This document shows, piece after piece, positions 22,540 to 34,600 of a stretch of 64,000 nt of DNA; the stretch's first letter is position 1; the number at the start of each line of letters is the position of its first letter. The DNA comes from Prosapia bicincta (lineage: Eukaryota; Arthropoda; Insecta; Hemiptera; Cercopidae). The position numbers and the translations under genes were made by a program. The stretch spans positions 350,090,082 through 350,154,081 of the forward strand of contig JBAIZL010000002.1 in assembly GCA_036971475.1 (NCBI GenBank). The letters run 5' to 3'. The notes below the pieces were generated by a model. The model worked only from the letters and a program-made list of their open reading frames with translations, was not told where the DNA came from and did not search any database.

Positions 22540-24540
22540 TATAAATGCGTTTACATACTCTTTATACGTCCTTTAACTTCTTTTTCGTTTTGTCCGTTCT
22601 AAAATGCAGTAGGAAGCAAAATTATATTTCTATATGTTCGGGTTTTAATTGCGTTTACATGCTCTTTATACGGGATCTCCTTCTTCTTTAACGATTGTGC
22701 TGTCTAACCCTAATCTTCACAGAATGTGACAAAATAAACAGAAATACATAAAATGCCAGTACGTAAAATGCAATGATATGAATATGCATTTATGCAAAAA
22801 CGATAATTCATTCTGACTACATATATGTTATTTTCAGTCGAAAATAAACTTAAGAAAAAATTTTAAACATCATATAAATTTATATTATGTATCAAGTACT
22901 TCAGGGTAAAATTCCTTCTCGTGGCCCAGAATGCAATTAAACCCAAGTAAACATATTTTACTTGTTTATAATATTTATTTATTCATAAAAATAAGTACAA
23001 ACGGGCAAACATTTAACATTTTTGAATGAAACAAAATTTCGTGTTCCCGCAGATACAAATCTTATTAAACATTTCTTATACCCAGCATGTGGTCTCTTCT
23101 TAGAAATATTATTGGCTGTTTGGAGTATGTCGATTATTTTACTTATTTAAAACCAAACTTCTTTTTAACGTTGAGGACAAGTTACTATGAGTCTTGAGGC
23201 GTTCAACACTAAATAACTATTTATTAATTCACACACCTTGAGGCTGCTATTATTTACACACTCAACAAATATTTTTATTTTAACCAGATGAACATAGGTT
23301 TCGGTGACCAAGTAACCATCTTCCAAGGCACATGTTATGCCTCTAGAACTAGGTTTATGAGTATTATTTATTATTATTTAACCAGAGTTTATTGTTTATA
23401 AATAGTGTCTTATAATAAATAATAGTGTCTTTACTCTTCAACACCCACGGTCACAGTTACTAAATATTTGCTCTTTTCGTTACATTGTAAACACTAATAA
23501 TCTTAATACATAAGACATCCTTTATATATCTTCTTGCTTCTACCAGTAATTTCTATTCGCTTTACTTCTAGAAGGAACTAAGCGATGTAGCTATTGTATC
23601 CGCTCAAGCATTAAAGAACTTGCATACTTGTAAAGCGGTGCACCATCGGGGGTGGGGCTTTGTACGTTAAAACAGTCACAGATTGTACTTTCCAAAAATA
23701 TTAATAGTAATTTCCGTTATGGGTAAAGTTCATTTACGCCAAGAAAATTTATAACGTGACTTATAAATATGGTTTTAAAATTAAAGTCGTACGTAAGCTA
23801 TGACAGAGACCAGTACTACTATTCAGACGTCTACTAAAGGGCTTCTCTGTAAGGCATTGTTAATGCTTGTGTTTAGCTAATTGTTTAAAAATAGAGCAAA
23901 CAGAAGCTTCCGATAAATTCATTTATTTATTGAAACATTTTTATGTCAAATAATTATTATTATCTTGAAATATAGGTTATGTTTTATAAAATTAGCTATT
24001 ATCCTTTTAGTGGTTGTTTTCACACTTCGTAAAGAATTAGTTTTCACAAGTTCGTTTTCCTTAAAGTATTAAATGTAGAAATTTGCATATTTCGTTTTGC
24101 ATGTTACAAAAATAAATTGTGGAGCCCCGATTTCATAAATGTATAAACTATTCAACATTTTTCGACAAATCACAGAATACAATTAATAACTGTATTTTTG
24201 TAAATCATCAGTTACTTTTCTGAAATAGTATCTTATACAAGTGTTTATTATGTTCAGTGTAATTTTATTTTATTTTTCATAAACAGTATTTCAATCTTCT
24301 GCCCAAACTAAATTGGTTATCTTCCGTAAAATCTTTTAATTGTTGTTTAAAAACGACATAATTGTAATAGAAGTATCGTTGTAGTTAACAATATTTAAAT
24401 CAATTTTTTGTAATCTTGGACATAATTCAAAAGCTTTTCATTTAAGCTGGGAAAACCAAAATAGACAACTTTCTTCTGTCAGCTTTACGTTGAAACGCAT
24501 TTTGTTTTCTTTCATGTTGATGTTTATCTTTACCCCTGTA
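22540..24540. other. AT-rich sequence with minor duplications
   Basis: A phrase of about 48 bp (gcgtttacat(a/g)ctctttatacg) occurs twice, at about 22548 and 22649. At 23296-23340 the phrase gtttcggtgaccaagtaacc resembles a motif seen at 36280, 36455 and 40340. No gene is recognised. Confidence 0.45.
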
Positions 24541-24544
24541 ATAC

Positions 24545-25165
24545 TTCTGGAGCTCTGTTTACACTGAATGAAGCCCCTCTCAGTGCGAACACAAAAGACA
24601 CCACCGAAATAGAATCTTCACCACTGACAACCGACAAGAAGGCTGGTACGGAACGGAAGACAATTGGTGGCAGTGAACACGACAGGATTATAGTAACAGA
24701 GGAGAAACAAGGGGGAAAGGCACGAACCCGTCTACCATTGAAGCCCGTCTCAGTCCTAACACAAAAGACACCATCGAAATAAAATCTTCTTCACTGACAA
24801 CTGAGGAGAAAGCTGATTTAGAAGCATCGCAGTCGACGGCTGTATGGAGAGACATTAACGCGGCATCGTTCAGGGGCTCCATCCGACAATGCTACCTAAG
24901 CTGCCGAGATCCACCAAATCGCCGACAGTTTCTCTAATTCCACAACCAAATGAGGCAGAGGGATTGACGAAGGAAGAGCTAGTGGACTACGAGATGGTCA
25001 TTACAATTTAAGCCAGTGAGGAGATTGTCAAAAAAAAAATAATAAAAAAAGGAGATGTCACATACACAGACCTAGGATACGCTGCAACATCTACTTAGTC
25101 TCCTCGCCACTGCCAAAATGGCTATACAAGTACCACCGAATGGGTCATTCCGGGAAGTAATCTAT
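24545..25165 (+). pseudogene. Degenerate coding-like stretch with an internal duplication
   Basis: Two segments (about 24563-24635 and 24733-24807) share a phrase in the same reading sense (NTKDT(T/I)EI(E/K)SS and LTT), although they lie 170 bp apart and so out of frame with each other. Further on, frames read short acidic segments (NEAEGLTKEELVDYEMVI) and AIQVPPNGSF. GC content is raised relative to the flanks. The pattern suggests a decayed coding region, perhaps retroelement gag, but I do not recognise the family. Confidence 0.4.
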
Positions 25166-25264
25166 AGTAACTACTTCAATATTAATAATAACAAATATTT
25201 ACCTTAAGACATTATAAATAAACATTGCCAAATCAAAACACAAAACTAATAAAAAATCTCTTTC

Positions 25265-25335
25265 AAAAAGAAAACAGTTCAGTTCGACGGAGAGTACAGA
25301 GAATGGGAATGCCAAAATGTTGAGTGCCTAATTGA
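25265..25335 (+). pseudogene. Possible BEL/Pao gag relic
   Basis: The frame reads VQFDGEYREWECQN, resembling the FDGSYNEWTPFYDNF segment of the BEL gag at 7230-7280. It is only about 20 codons long before stops. Confidence 0.3.
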
Positions 25336-25628
25336 AATTTAGCAATACAGATGAAACAATCAAAATCCAAAATACTTTTAATACTTAGTAAAATAAATAT
25401 TAATATTCCTCCTAGCAATGTATATCTCTTTATAACAGTAAATAATAATAATATAAAAATATGTCTAATATAATAACAATAATTAAAATGTATAAATAAT
25501 TAAAATAAAAAAATGTAAAATAATAATGTGTCTAAAGTGAGCAAAATTTCAAAAGAATCTTGAGGCTGTAGTTGGCCGCCCTCGACCACTTGACACGGTA
25601 ATTGGTCACCTATTACGTTTATTTTAGA

Positions 25629-25886
25629 GTACATTTTTACGCCTTTCCTAACATTACAATATTTTCCATTGTTGACGCGTTTTGAAATGACTACATTTTT
25701 AAAACTTAAATAGTACAGTTCGCCCAAATCTTGAGTTCATCTTTATTTTAGTTTTGGGTGCTCTCAATATGTCTTTATATTGTCTCAATATGCGAACAGT
25801 GGTATTTAACTTCTGAAAAGGATGTCGTTCCGAAACGCGACAACAAAAGAAAATATTGTATTGTTAGTAAAGGCAGAAAAATGTAC
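25629..25886. mobile_element. Inverted-repeat (MITE-like) element
   Basis: Arm 25629-25715 is the imperfect reverse complement of 25800-25886 (roughly 75% by eye), with an 84-bp centre. An arm fragment recurs at 2515-2566, so it is a dispersed family. Confidence 0.6.
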
Positions 25887-26120
25887 TCGAATATTGTAAT
25901 GTTTGGAAATGCAGAAAAATATACTCGAATATACATTACCAATCCTAAAATAAATGAAAATGTATATAATAGGAATTTCACGTATTGTGCAATTCAAAAT
26001 GAAATTTTATTTTATTTATGAACAGAAATATCAATAAAATGAAAATGTCTTTTACAGTAAAAAAAAAAATAAAAAGACATAGAACCATACAAGAAATATT
26101 TTTTTTAGAAATCAAATGTA

Positions 26121-26345
26121 TGCAGTATTTTTTAAATAGTTAAAACCTATTAACAATCAAAACAAATTATCCTCATATAGATCCTTACGTAGATCCTTAT
26201 GTAGATTTCAATTGTAAAGCAATCATCTTTACAAGAAATCATTACAAGTATCGAAGACTATTACTTTGCAATCGAAATCTACATAAGGGTAAAACGTTTT
26301 GATGGTAAATAGGTTTTATTTATTTAAAATAAAACAAATACTTCA
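26121..26345. mobile_element. Inverted-repeat (MITE-like) element
   Basis: Arm 26121-26223 pairs with 26260-26345. The best section is ccttatgtagatttcaattg against its complement near 26270-26290, and the aacctattaacaatcaaaac block also pairs. The left arm contains a small internal duplication (atagatccttacgtagatcc). Confidence 0.65.
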
Positions 26346-26869
26346 CATTTGCTCAAAGTTGCTATTGTAAAGGGTCCAATTATATTATAACGTTTGCAGA
26401 AAAACTGAAACAGATGTAAGATTTTATTTCATTTCATTTAAATAGTTTTACAAACACATATAGTTAAATTCGGTCAAATAGGTTAGACTCGGGTATAAAC
26501 AAACTCTACATGAACTCCGTTCCATTTGAGGGAATACTCATACGTTTTTGAAGGTTTTGGATAATTTTGCTGAAGATGGGATGTTCTATGCTCAGTATAA
26601 ACATGGTGATTCTTTCCTAGATTTGGACGAGTGTAGTTGGTGGGTCATTCCGGAAAATCTTCTCCTTTATCGTTCTACAGACGTAGGCGTAAGATCGGTG
26701 TAGTGCGCTGGGTAGGGAAAAATTTGTTCTAAAGTGAATGAGGAGTTTTCAAAAAGTTTCTTGAAGGAAATAAATGTTGTCTAAGGCAGTGTGGTTGGTT
26801 TTGCCATCTTGCTTGAACCATTGTGACCCAAAATGTCTGAGGTGTTATATTGGGAACCAAATGCCAACA

Positions 26870-28680
26870 TTCTGAATCCGTAAGTGTGACTATAGTAGCA
26901 ATGGACGTTTGTTATATACAGGACAGGTATTACAGGAGATGTGTCATATTGCAAACTCAACCCGTAAGTGTGTCTATAGTAGCACTGGCCGTTTGTTATA
27001 TTACAGGACAGGCATTACAGGAGATGTGTCATATTGCCAACTGAATCCGTAAGTGTGACTATAGTAGCCCTGGCTGTTTGTTGTATACAGGACAGGCATT
27101 ACAGGCGATGTGTTTTATTGCAAACTGAACCCGTAAGTGTGTCTATAGTAGCACTGGCCGTTTGCTATATACAGGACAGGCATTGCAGGAGATGTGTCAT
27201 ATGGCCAACTGAACCCGTAAGTGTGTCTATAGTAGCACTGCCCGTTTGTTATATACAGGACAGGCATTACAGGAGATTTGTCATATTGTCAACTGAACCC
27301 GTAAGTGTGTCTATAGTAGCACTGGCCGTTTGATATATATACATGACAGGCATTACAGGAGATGTGTCATATTGTCAACTGAACCCGTAAGTGTGTCTAT
27401 AGTAGCACTGGCCTATTGTTATATACAGGACAGGCATTACAGGAGATGTGTCATATTGTCAACTGAACCCGTAAGTGTGTCTATAGTAGCACTGGCCGTT
27501 TGATATATATACAGGACAGACATTACAGGAGATGTGTCATATGGCCAACTGCATCCGTAAGTGTGGGTATAGTAGCAATGGGCGTTTGTTATATACAGGA
27601 CAGGCATTACAGGAAATGTGTCATATTGCCAACTGAATCCGTAAGTGTGGGTATAGTATCAATGGGCGTTTGTTATATACAGGACAGGCATTACAGGAGA
27701 TGTGTCATATTGCAAACTGAACCCGTAAGTGTGTCTATAGTGGCACTGGCCGTTTGATATATATACATGACAGGCATTACAGGAGATGTGTCATATTGTC
27801 AACTGAACCCGTAAGTGTGTCTATAGTAGCACTGGCCTATTCTTATATACAGGACAGGCATTACAGGAGATGTGTCATATTGTCAACTAAACCCGTAAGT
27901 GTGTATATATTAGCACTGGCCGTTTGATATATATACAGGACAGGCATTACAGGAGATGTGTCATATGGCCAACTGAATCAGTAAGTGTGGGTATAGTAGC
28001 AATGGGCGTTTGTTATATACAGGGCAGGCATTACAGGAGATGTGTCATATTGCCAACTGAATCCGTAAGTGTGGGTATAGTATCAATGGGCGTTTGTTAT
28101 ATACAGGACAGGAATTACAGGAGATGTGTCATATTGCCAACTGAATCCGTAAGTGTGGCTATAGTAGCAATGGGCGTTTGTTATATACAGGACATGCATT
28201 ACAGGAGATGTGTCATATTGCCAACTGAATCCGTAAGTGTGGGTATAGTAGCAATGGGCTTTTGTTATATACAGGGCAGGCATTACAGGAGATGTGTCAT
28301 ATTGTCAACTGAATCCGTAAGTGTGGGTATAGTAGCAATGGGCGTTTGTTATATACAGGACATGCATTACAGGAGATGTATCATATTGCCAACTGAATCC
28401 GTAAGTGTGATTATAGTAGCCCTTTCCGTTTGTTATATACAGGACAGGCATTACAGGAGATGTGTCATATTGCCAACTGAATCCGTAAGTGTGGCTATAG
28501 TACCAATGGGCGTTTGTTATATACAGGACAGGCATTACAGGAGATGTGTCATATTGCCAACTGAATCCGTAAGTGTGACTATAGTAGCACTGGCCGTTTG
28601 TTATATACAGGACAGGCATTACAGGAGGTGTGTCATATTGCCAACTTAATCCGTAAGTGTGGCTATAGGCAAGTGTAACG
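26870..28680. repeat. Minisatellite, 84-bp unit, about 21-22 copies
   Basis: Unit landmarks in order are ccgtaagtgt, ctatagtagcaatgggcg, tttgttatatacaggacagg, cattacaggagatgtgtcat and attgccaactgaat. Because 84 is a multiple of three, long open frames on both strands arise automatically (repeating peptides of 28 residues such as ESVSVAIVAMGV). They should not be taken as genes. Variants with a 2-bp insert (tttgatatatataca) recur every five units (about 424 bp), showing a higher-order repeat around 27330-27930. Each unit carries GTAAGT and atacag|g. Confidence 0.92.
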
Positions 28681-28689
28681 TGTAATATT

Positions 28690-29207
28690 TTATAATTAAA
28701 TCTATTTTATTGATAGCATTATTGTTAACAAACTTTTTCCCAGAGCAAGACATCATATTTTACAAATTAACGCTGAATCAATGTGTCTATTAATGTATCT
28801 ATGTATAATGTATATGTTCCTATTCTTATCTCTACGATTCTTCAAACTTATCTCTACCTTACATTCTAAAACTAGGGTTATTGGATACAGATAAAGTTAG
28901 ACCGAGAGACTAATAATTTCTACGAAAATAAATGTAGAAAGATTTTTTCATTTATCACAAGTGAGAAATGAATGTTTCATTTATCAATTCTGCAGCTTAT
29001 ATGAACGTACTACAACTTAGTTAAATATTATTATGATTGACTATTTTGTGTTGTTTTTGTTTTGTCTTATTTTTCCATTAATTATTTATTATTGTCATTA
29101 CAATTTCACCATTTCGGATTGTAGCTGTCATAACCGTAATGAAAATATACACTCAATGACCTGGAGCTGTTATTTTAATGTTGTTCTAAAATTTTGATGG
29201 TTATCAG
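28690..29207. other. AT-rich sequence between minisatellite and kinase-like exon
   Basis: No coding or repeat signal recognised. Confidence 0.45.
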
Positions 29208-29320
29208 GACATTTTCAATGTTCACTACTACAAATAGAACCAGAGCTTAATCCTGATCCTGTATTTCAAACTTGTAACATCAATGTTAAAATAACAGATC
29301 TTGGAGATGCAAGTTGGGAG
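29208..29320 (+). CDS. Isolated exon resembling SRPK (SR-protein kinase)
   Basis: Bounded by acceptor ggttatcag and a perfect donor GTAAGT at 29321, it is open for 37 codons and starts in a split codon. It reads NPDPVFQTCNINVKITDLG then DASWE. In SRPK kinases the magnesium-binding DFG is DLG, within a VKIADLGNACW block preceded by a DP.FE.C stretch. This exon matches that layout with two changes (N to D and C to S). No neighbouring kinase exons were found within the window, so it may be a decayed or transposon-carried exon rather than a live gene. Confidence 0.5.
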
Positions 29321-29329
29321 GTAAGTGAT

Positions 29330-31604
29330 AATCTTTAAAACTGTATTTGGTTAAATGCTTGAAGGTAATATTATTTGTTTCAACTTAACGTATTTCTCTA
29401 CTTATAATAAGAGTAAATTTATGGAAATACTTACTGAGACATATTAGATTTAATTGGACAAAGCCGTCTTCGTAAATGTTCTATGTGCTGAGACATCATT
29501 GAGACACTGATTAAGATCGCCTGTTGCAATAAAAACCACTATATCTAAATACGATTTTCAAAAACTGACTTAAATTTTAGTTCCTACAGGTTGTTAATGT
29601 CTCAAGTTCAAACGTAAACATTTTGACAATTGTCATGTACAACGAAATCCACAAAAGTTGAAAATATTAATTTTTTTATCATATGTAGAAAGTTCATATG
29701 TTTGTTTTATTGGGAAATATTCATACGAATTGAAGTAAATTCAGATACATTGAAATAGTGTGAATAATTAAGGTGGTTCCTTAGCAAGAAAATATTTTGA
29801 GACAAAGACTCAACTATAAGTTAGTCAGTTTTATTTCATTTTATATAAACTCTATATTCAAAATTTATTTTAAACGAAAGTTTTTTGTTTTAACCTTGTT
29901 TACCATCACAGAGACTATTAATTAAATAAATACGGTTGATTTGGGAATCAAGTACCACACATGAACCGTATTTATTTAAACGAAAAGGTTTTGTTTTATT
30001 TCTTACTTAGTGAGTAATTAAGAAGTAAGATTAAAAGCTTAGTATCTTCAGACCAAAAACTACGTGAAAACTATTGCCACTTATGGGGTTGCCTCTTTTC
30101 CAAAATGTTATTTCACTGAAAAAGCTTACTTGCTACTAATGGCTTTCCCTCAAGGATGCAGGTGTGAGATTCAAGGATGTGGTGGTGTAAGGTAGGTTGT
30201 GTACTTCGGCAATCAGGTTTTGTCAATGAAACAACACATTCGAAACACATCAGTAGAGTAAGTAGCTTTAGTTTTCACTAGTTTCACAAAAACAAGTATT
30301 TATGAAATACTTAATGAAGTTAATATGAATACAACAAACAACTCCAATTGCGAATATTCTGGGTAGTGGACCCAGAACATGTAGTTATCTAGTCAGTTTC
30401 CTACAAAAATTACGTGGCATAAAATTTGGTCTGTGCTGTACACCAGACAAAGTTTGCTATATACCAGACCTATATGTAATTAAAATATTTTGGCAATCAT
30501 TGAGGCCTTAAACCAACAAAAGAAATTTTGCACAGTCAAGGTCATATAAAATAAATATCATCAGACAAATTTGGGAGATAAATGGTAAAAAGGGTTACAT
30601 GTTAATAGACAACAGAAAGGGGAATCAAAGAATGAAGAAGCGAGTGTAGAGCTCTCAAATTGACAACAGTCATGGCATCCTTGAAACACACTTGGCAAAA
30701 TATAAATATTCAACTAAATCCATGATTTATTATACTAAAAACCCATGATTGCATTATGCATGTGACAATCTCTTACAATAAATTAGTAAGAACAAAGCTA
30801 GACTGGGGACAGGAAAATCATTGCAAAATATAGTGTTCTGTTATAACTTATATAAAGAAGCTTACCCATTTAATATTTGCTCTAGCTGGTAATTTATAAT
30901 GAAGTCTTTTAACGTGATCAAGGGGGAAATGATATATTGTACATTCCTTAACTTACTTCAACGAAAGTACCTAGTAATAAGTACTAATTACTAAAAATTT
31001 GAAGCAACGCTTTACACTTGTATTAAATTTTAATTATTTCCTACTACGTTCGTTCTTCCTTCTTTTCACACTTTTGCGGTTATTTATTGAATATATTCTT
31101 GTACTGTTAAATACAGTGGTTGATATAATTATAACTCCTGATATTACGATGATCTGTACCGTGTACAGCACAGCTACGTTTTCTCCTAAATAGGTTTCTT
31201 GTAATGATTTTGATAACTATTTAGGATTGAAACTGATAATTATTCCTTATTGTGTGTTTATACTACTACTGTTTATGTGTTATTATGTGTGATGTAACAC
31301 CAATAAACAAATTTGTAATAACTTTGAAATAGAAAAGAAAAAGTTAATCGTTATAAAAACTGCGTAATTTTTCTTCTGCCTGTTTATGTAAGAAAATGTC
31401 TCTCACCAAAGCAGAAGAGAGATTTTCCTGTAGACCCCCTACATGATTTCATAATGTAACTTTCTATGTAGATTTGTAGTTATCGAATTTTAGCTGTTAT
31501 GACCCATATATGATATAGTAGTGCCTATTTATTTCATATCATTTTAATTCAGAAAACAAACGTCAAAACCAACTGGAAGTTATATTTCAAGAGGCGGTAC
31601 GAAG
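29330..31604. other. AT-rich sequence, minor duplications only
   Basis: A phrase t(a)tttaaacgaaa(a)g.tttgtttt occurs at about 29868 and 29972. Between these copies a short palindrome (aaataaatacggtt and its complement) is present. No gene is recognised. Confidence 0.45.
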
Positions 31605-32664
31605 TTATTTTTAAAGGTACTGAGTAATTAATAACTTACATTACAGACATTACACATGTGAAAATGTATAACAATTTAAACAAATGTTTTGTGCATTAGT
31701 TTTGATTTCTTTTTGCAACACTAATGTCAATATTCAGTAGGCCTATGGATATTGTGGTTTGCAAAGGCTAGAAAAGCATTGGTTTTAGGTAAGAACAAGC
31801 CTACATATCCTTAGGTAGGATAGAAACGGTAGCATTAACCTGCCATGGTAGGGTCGTTATATGGAATATTCGAAAAATGAATATTCTAAATATGCGTACA
31901 CAGAGAATCTTGACAAATATGGGTACGGATCACGTTTTGACAGATAAGAAGTTAAGCTATGACGTCAAAGCATTGTGACAGGCAAAAAATCAGTATAGCA
32001 TTTAGGCGTACGTGGATCTTTTAAAATCAATGCACTACATAAATGAGTTTAAATCTGAGCTAAACAAAGAGGTCGCTTAGTTTTCTAAGGGACTGATGAT
32101 CCGTTAAAACCTTATTTATTAAACCTGATTTCCATCACACTTTTTCCGGCTTGATAAAGATATCACTTTGGCGGTTTAAAATCAGATTTTAATCTTGACA
32201 TTTTTTGTTTTTTATGTTTTTCATTAAAACATTTCATAGCTATACAGACTTTTTTAAATTTTAATCTGCATTGCAACTTGACTACTTCATTTGATTTTAT
32301 CGTCTGATTTCTTTGGTCTGATCTAATCCATTGTTTGAAATGTAGGAGAGAGATCTTAAACAAGACATAATGCCTCCAGTTTCTAGGACTTTTTGTACTG
32401 TTTTTCTAGACAGTTTAAAGCTATATATTTTGTTTTTCATTTCTTTCCCACTAAGTGTAACTCCATTCTCATGTGCATATGAGTCGTAGTTTCATCCTCT
32501 TCTTTTAAACAATAAACGACGTCTTTTACACTTGGTTTAGGGTGCAAAAGTGTGTAGTTGATCTAGAGGTGCCAGCCTTCTACAGTTTATGTTGCTCGAT
32601 GTCTTCTTTGGTGTTATGATGACAAGGACTCCAACCACGCATTATAACTTTGAATCGTCTACAG

Positions 32665-32745
32665 ATTTTTAGTCATCGCCAGAACTGGCGAAACTGAAGA
32701 GGGCGAAGACGATGTGGACGAAGAGAAAGCACCCAGAAGATTGAA
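32665..32745 (+). pseudogene. Acidic coding-like remnant inside R131 copy B
   Basis: The plus strand reads FLVIARTGETEEGEDDVDEE followed by KAPRRLK. The reverse strand of copy C near 55460-55370 reads a matching FLVTTRTGE...EGEDDGDEEKTPRRLK stretch. Differences between the copies keep the frame and are often conservative, suggesting that the repeat once included or captured an acidic protein-coding exon. Confidence 0.4.
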
Positions 32746-33435
32746 GGTGCAAACGAAGATATGTATTCATGAAGACCCCCTACAAAGCATAAGTGACGTC
32801 ACGCAGTTCACTGCTGATTCTTGAACTATTGTACTCTGTAAAGGACTGTATGCAATGGGATAAGGTAACGTAACAGTGGGAAGTTTCTTTGTTAGACTTT
32901 AGGGGGAAATGAGAATAATATGAACTAGGGCAACTTTCGTGTAAAAATATTAGGTTTTACTTTATTTATGCTTGGATAATGTCTGCTTTATTTATATTTG
33001 CCAAATGTGTGGTGTAGTGATTTAGTTTATTAGAAGTAAATAGTGTATCATATTATTTCTAAAGTCAACAGCTTCTCTCATTGAAAGGTATGTAATCCTA
33101 TTGCACTGTAGGAACTAAAATTATTACAGTATTTATGATTTTAAATAATGCCATTTGTATGTTGCGGAAAGAGTCCAATGTGGATAATAATTTCGGTTGC
33201 TTGCGGTTCCGCTTTAAACACGTCTAGCCCTAGTTTAGAGGTATATTCTCTGGGGCGACATCGAGAGATTGATTGAACGTTTTATTCTCTTATCAAAGTT
33301 ACCATCAACCTTCGTCAAATGCTATTCTTCCTGTACTCATATTTCGCAGCACTCAATTATTCGTGCCACTGTTATATCAAGTGTTTATAGTCGCTGACCT
33401 AATGACCTAAGGTAGTTGCCATCTTTTAGAAGCCC

Positions 33436-33800
33436 TTATAAGACGAAGAATAAAGATGGGTGGATGGGGATATCTAGGATTAGGGATATAAAGGAGGTTC
33501 TGGCATTGCATGGGTCGATGGCGTCCCTGAAGTGGACCTAAAGAGTTATCCATCCTTTACAGTTTCTCAAAGAAGAGGAGAATGTTAGGGTGGCTGGGAT
33601 TATATAGGACCAAAGATATAGAGAAATTTCTTGCATTGCGTGGGCAAGATGGCATGCCTGAAGTGAACCTAAAGAGTTATCCATCTTTACAGTTTCGTAA
33701 AGAAGACAAATAAGTTAGAGTGGTTGGGATTATATACGGCTAAGGATATAAAGTAATTTCTGGCATTTCGTGGGCAAGATGTCGTGCCTCGTGTCCTGGT
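33436..33800 (-). repeat. 131-bp tandem units of R131, about 3 copies
   Basis: Landmarks gaaga(a/g) repeat at about 33438, 33570 and 33700, and ggcattgc(a/g)tggg repeats with the same spacing. They are reverse-complementary to the array at 53958-54790. Confidence 0.75.
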
Positions 33801-34513
33801 ATAGTGTGCTGACATCCATTTCTTGGTATACTTTAGCATAGACCACATTTAGGCATCGATAAATAGTTGCAGTTCATGACGAGGGTATTTATAAATAAGG
33901 AAATCTAAACTGTTCATAACTGTTTCAAATTAAATCTGTAGTGTTCTAGTTGGAACGCAGAAACTTAGTGCAAATAAATAAAATTAGAGATAAATGCTAA
34001 CCTTGTGCACGACATGTAGTATTTTTATAGTTTAACGCTTCATTAGGAATTTGGTCATTGTTCTAAAGAACTTTATTAGCCATTGTACTTTTTATATCAT
34101 ATTTGTATTTCAAGGTAATTGAAACAATACCTAATTGTTCTGTAAATATCATCCGTGAAAAGTGTTTCGAATTGATCCATTATATCAGAAGAATAGAATG
34201 ATTAGGTCATTTATAATTATTAGGGCCTTGAAATATTTAATTATATATGGCTAAGTGAAGCCAATTTCCGTTTTTAAAACTAGGTAATTATTTCTGTACA
34301 TAATCGACACTGACAAAACAATCATACCTGGTTATGTAAAAAGTCTTAAGTACTCGAAAAAAAAGACTCGGTAAATGCTTAAAAATATTACGACCTAAGA
34401 CATAAAATAATGAATATAGTCAAAATTAAATTCATAATAAGTAGGCCTATACAACTTTTTTAAATCCATTTTTCTAACAAAATAGTAAACACTTTTAAAT
34501 GTTTTAAACTTGC

Positions 34514-34600
34514 CTATAGTAGCACTTACTTTGATTGTTGAGGACGGCCGTTTCGGGAGATGTGTCCCTTTGTCAACTCAGACCATAACTACTAGTAGCC
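34514..34600. repeat. Relic of the 84-bp minisatellite unit
   Basis: It carries ctatagtagcac, ggccgttt, ggagatgtgtc and ttgtcaactcagacc in the order and approximate spacing of the array monomer at 26.9-28.7 kb, with a short gap. Confidence 0.55.

Noticed and set aside
26850..28649. Long open frames across 26850-28649 on both strands encoding repeated ESVSV/CYIQDRHYRRC peptides
   Set aside because: The 84-bp tandem unit is a multiple of three, so open frames arise automatically. There is no start context, splice structure or biased codon variation to suggest a protein.
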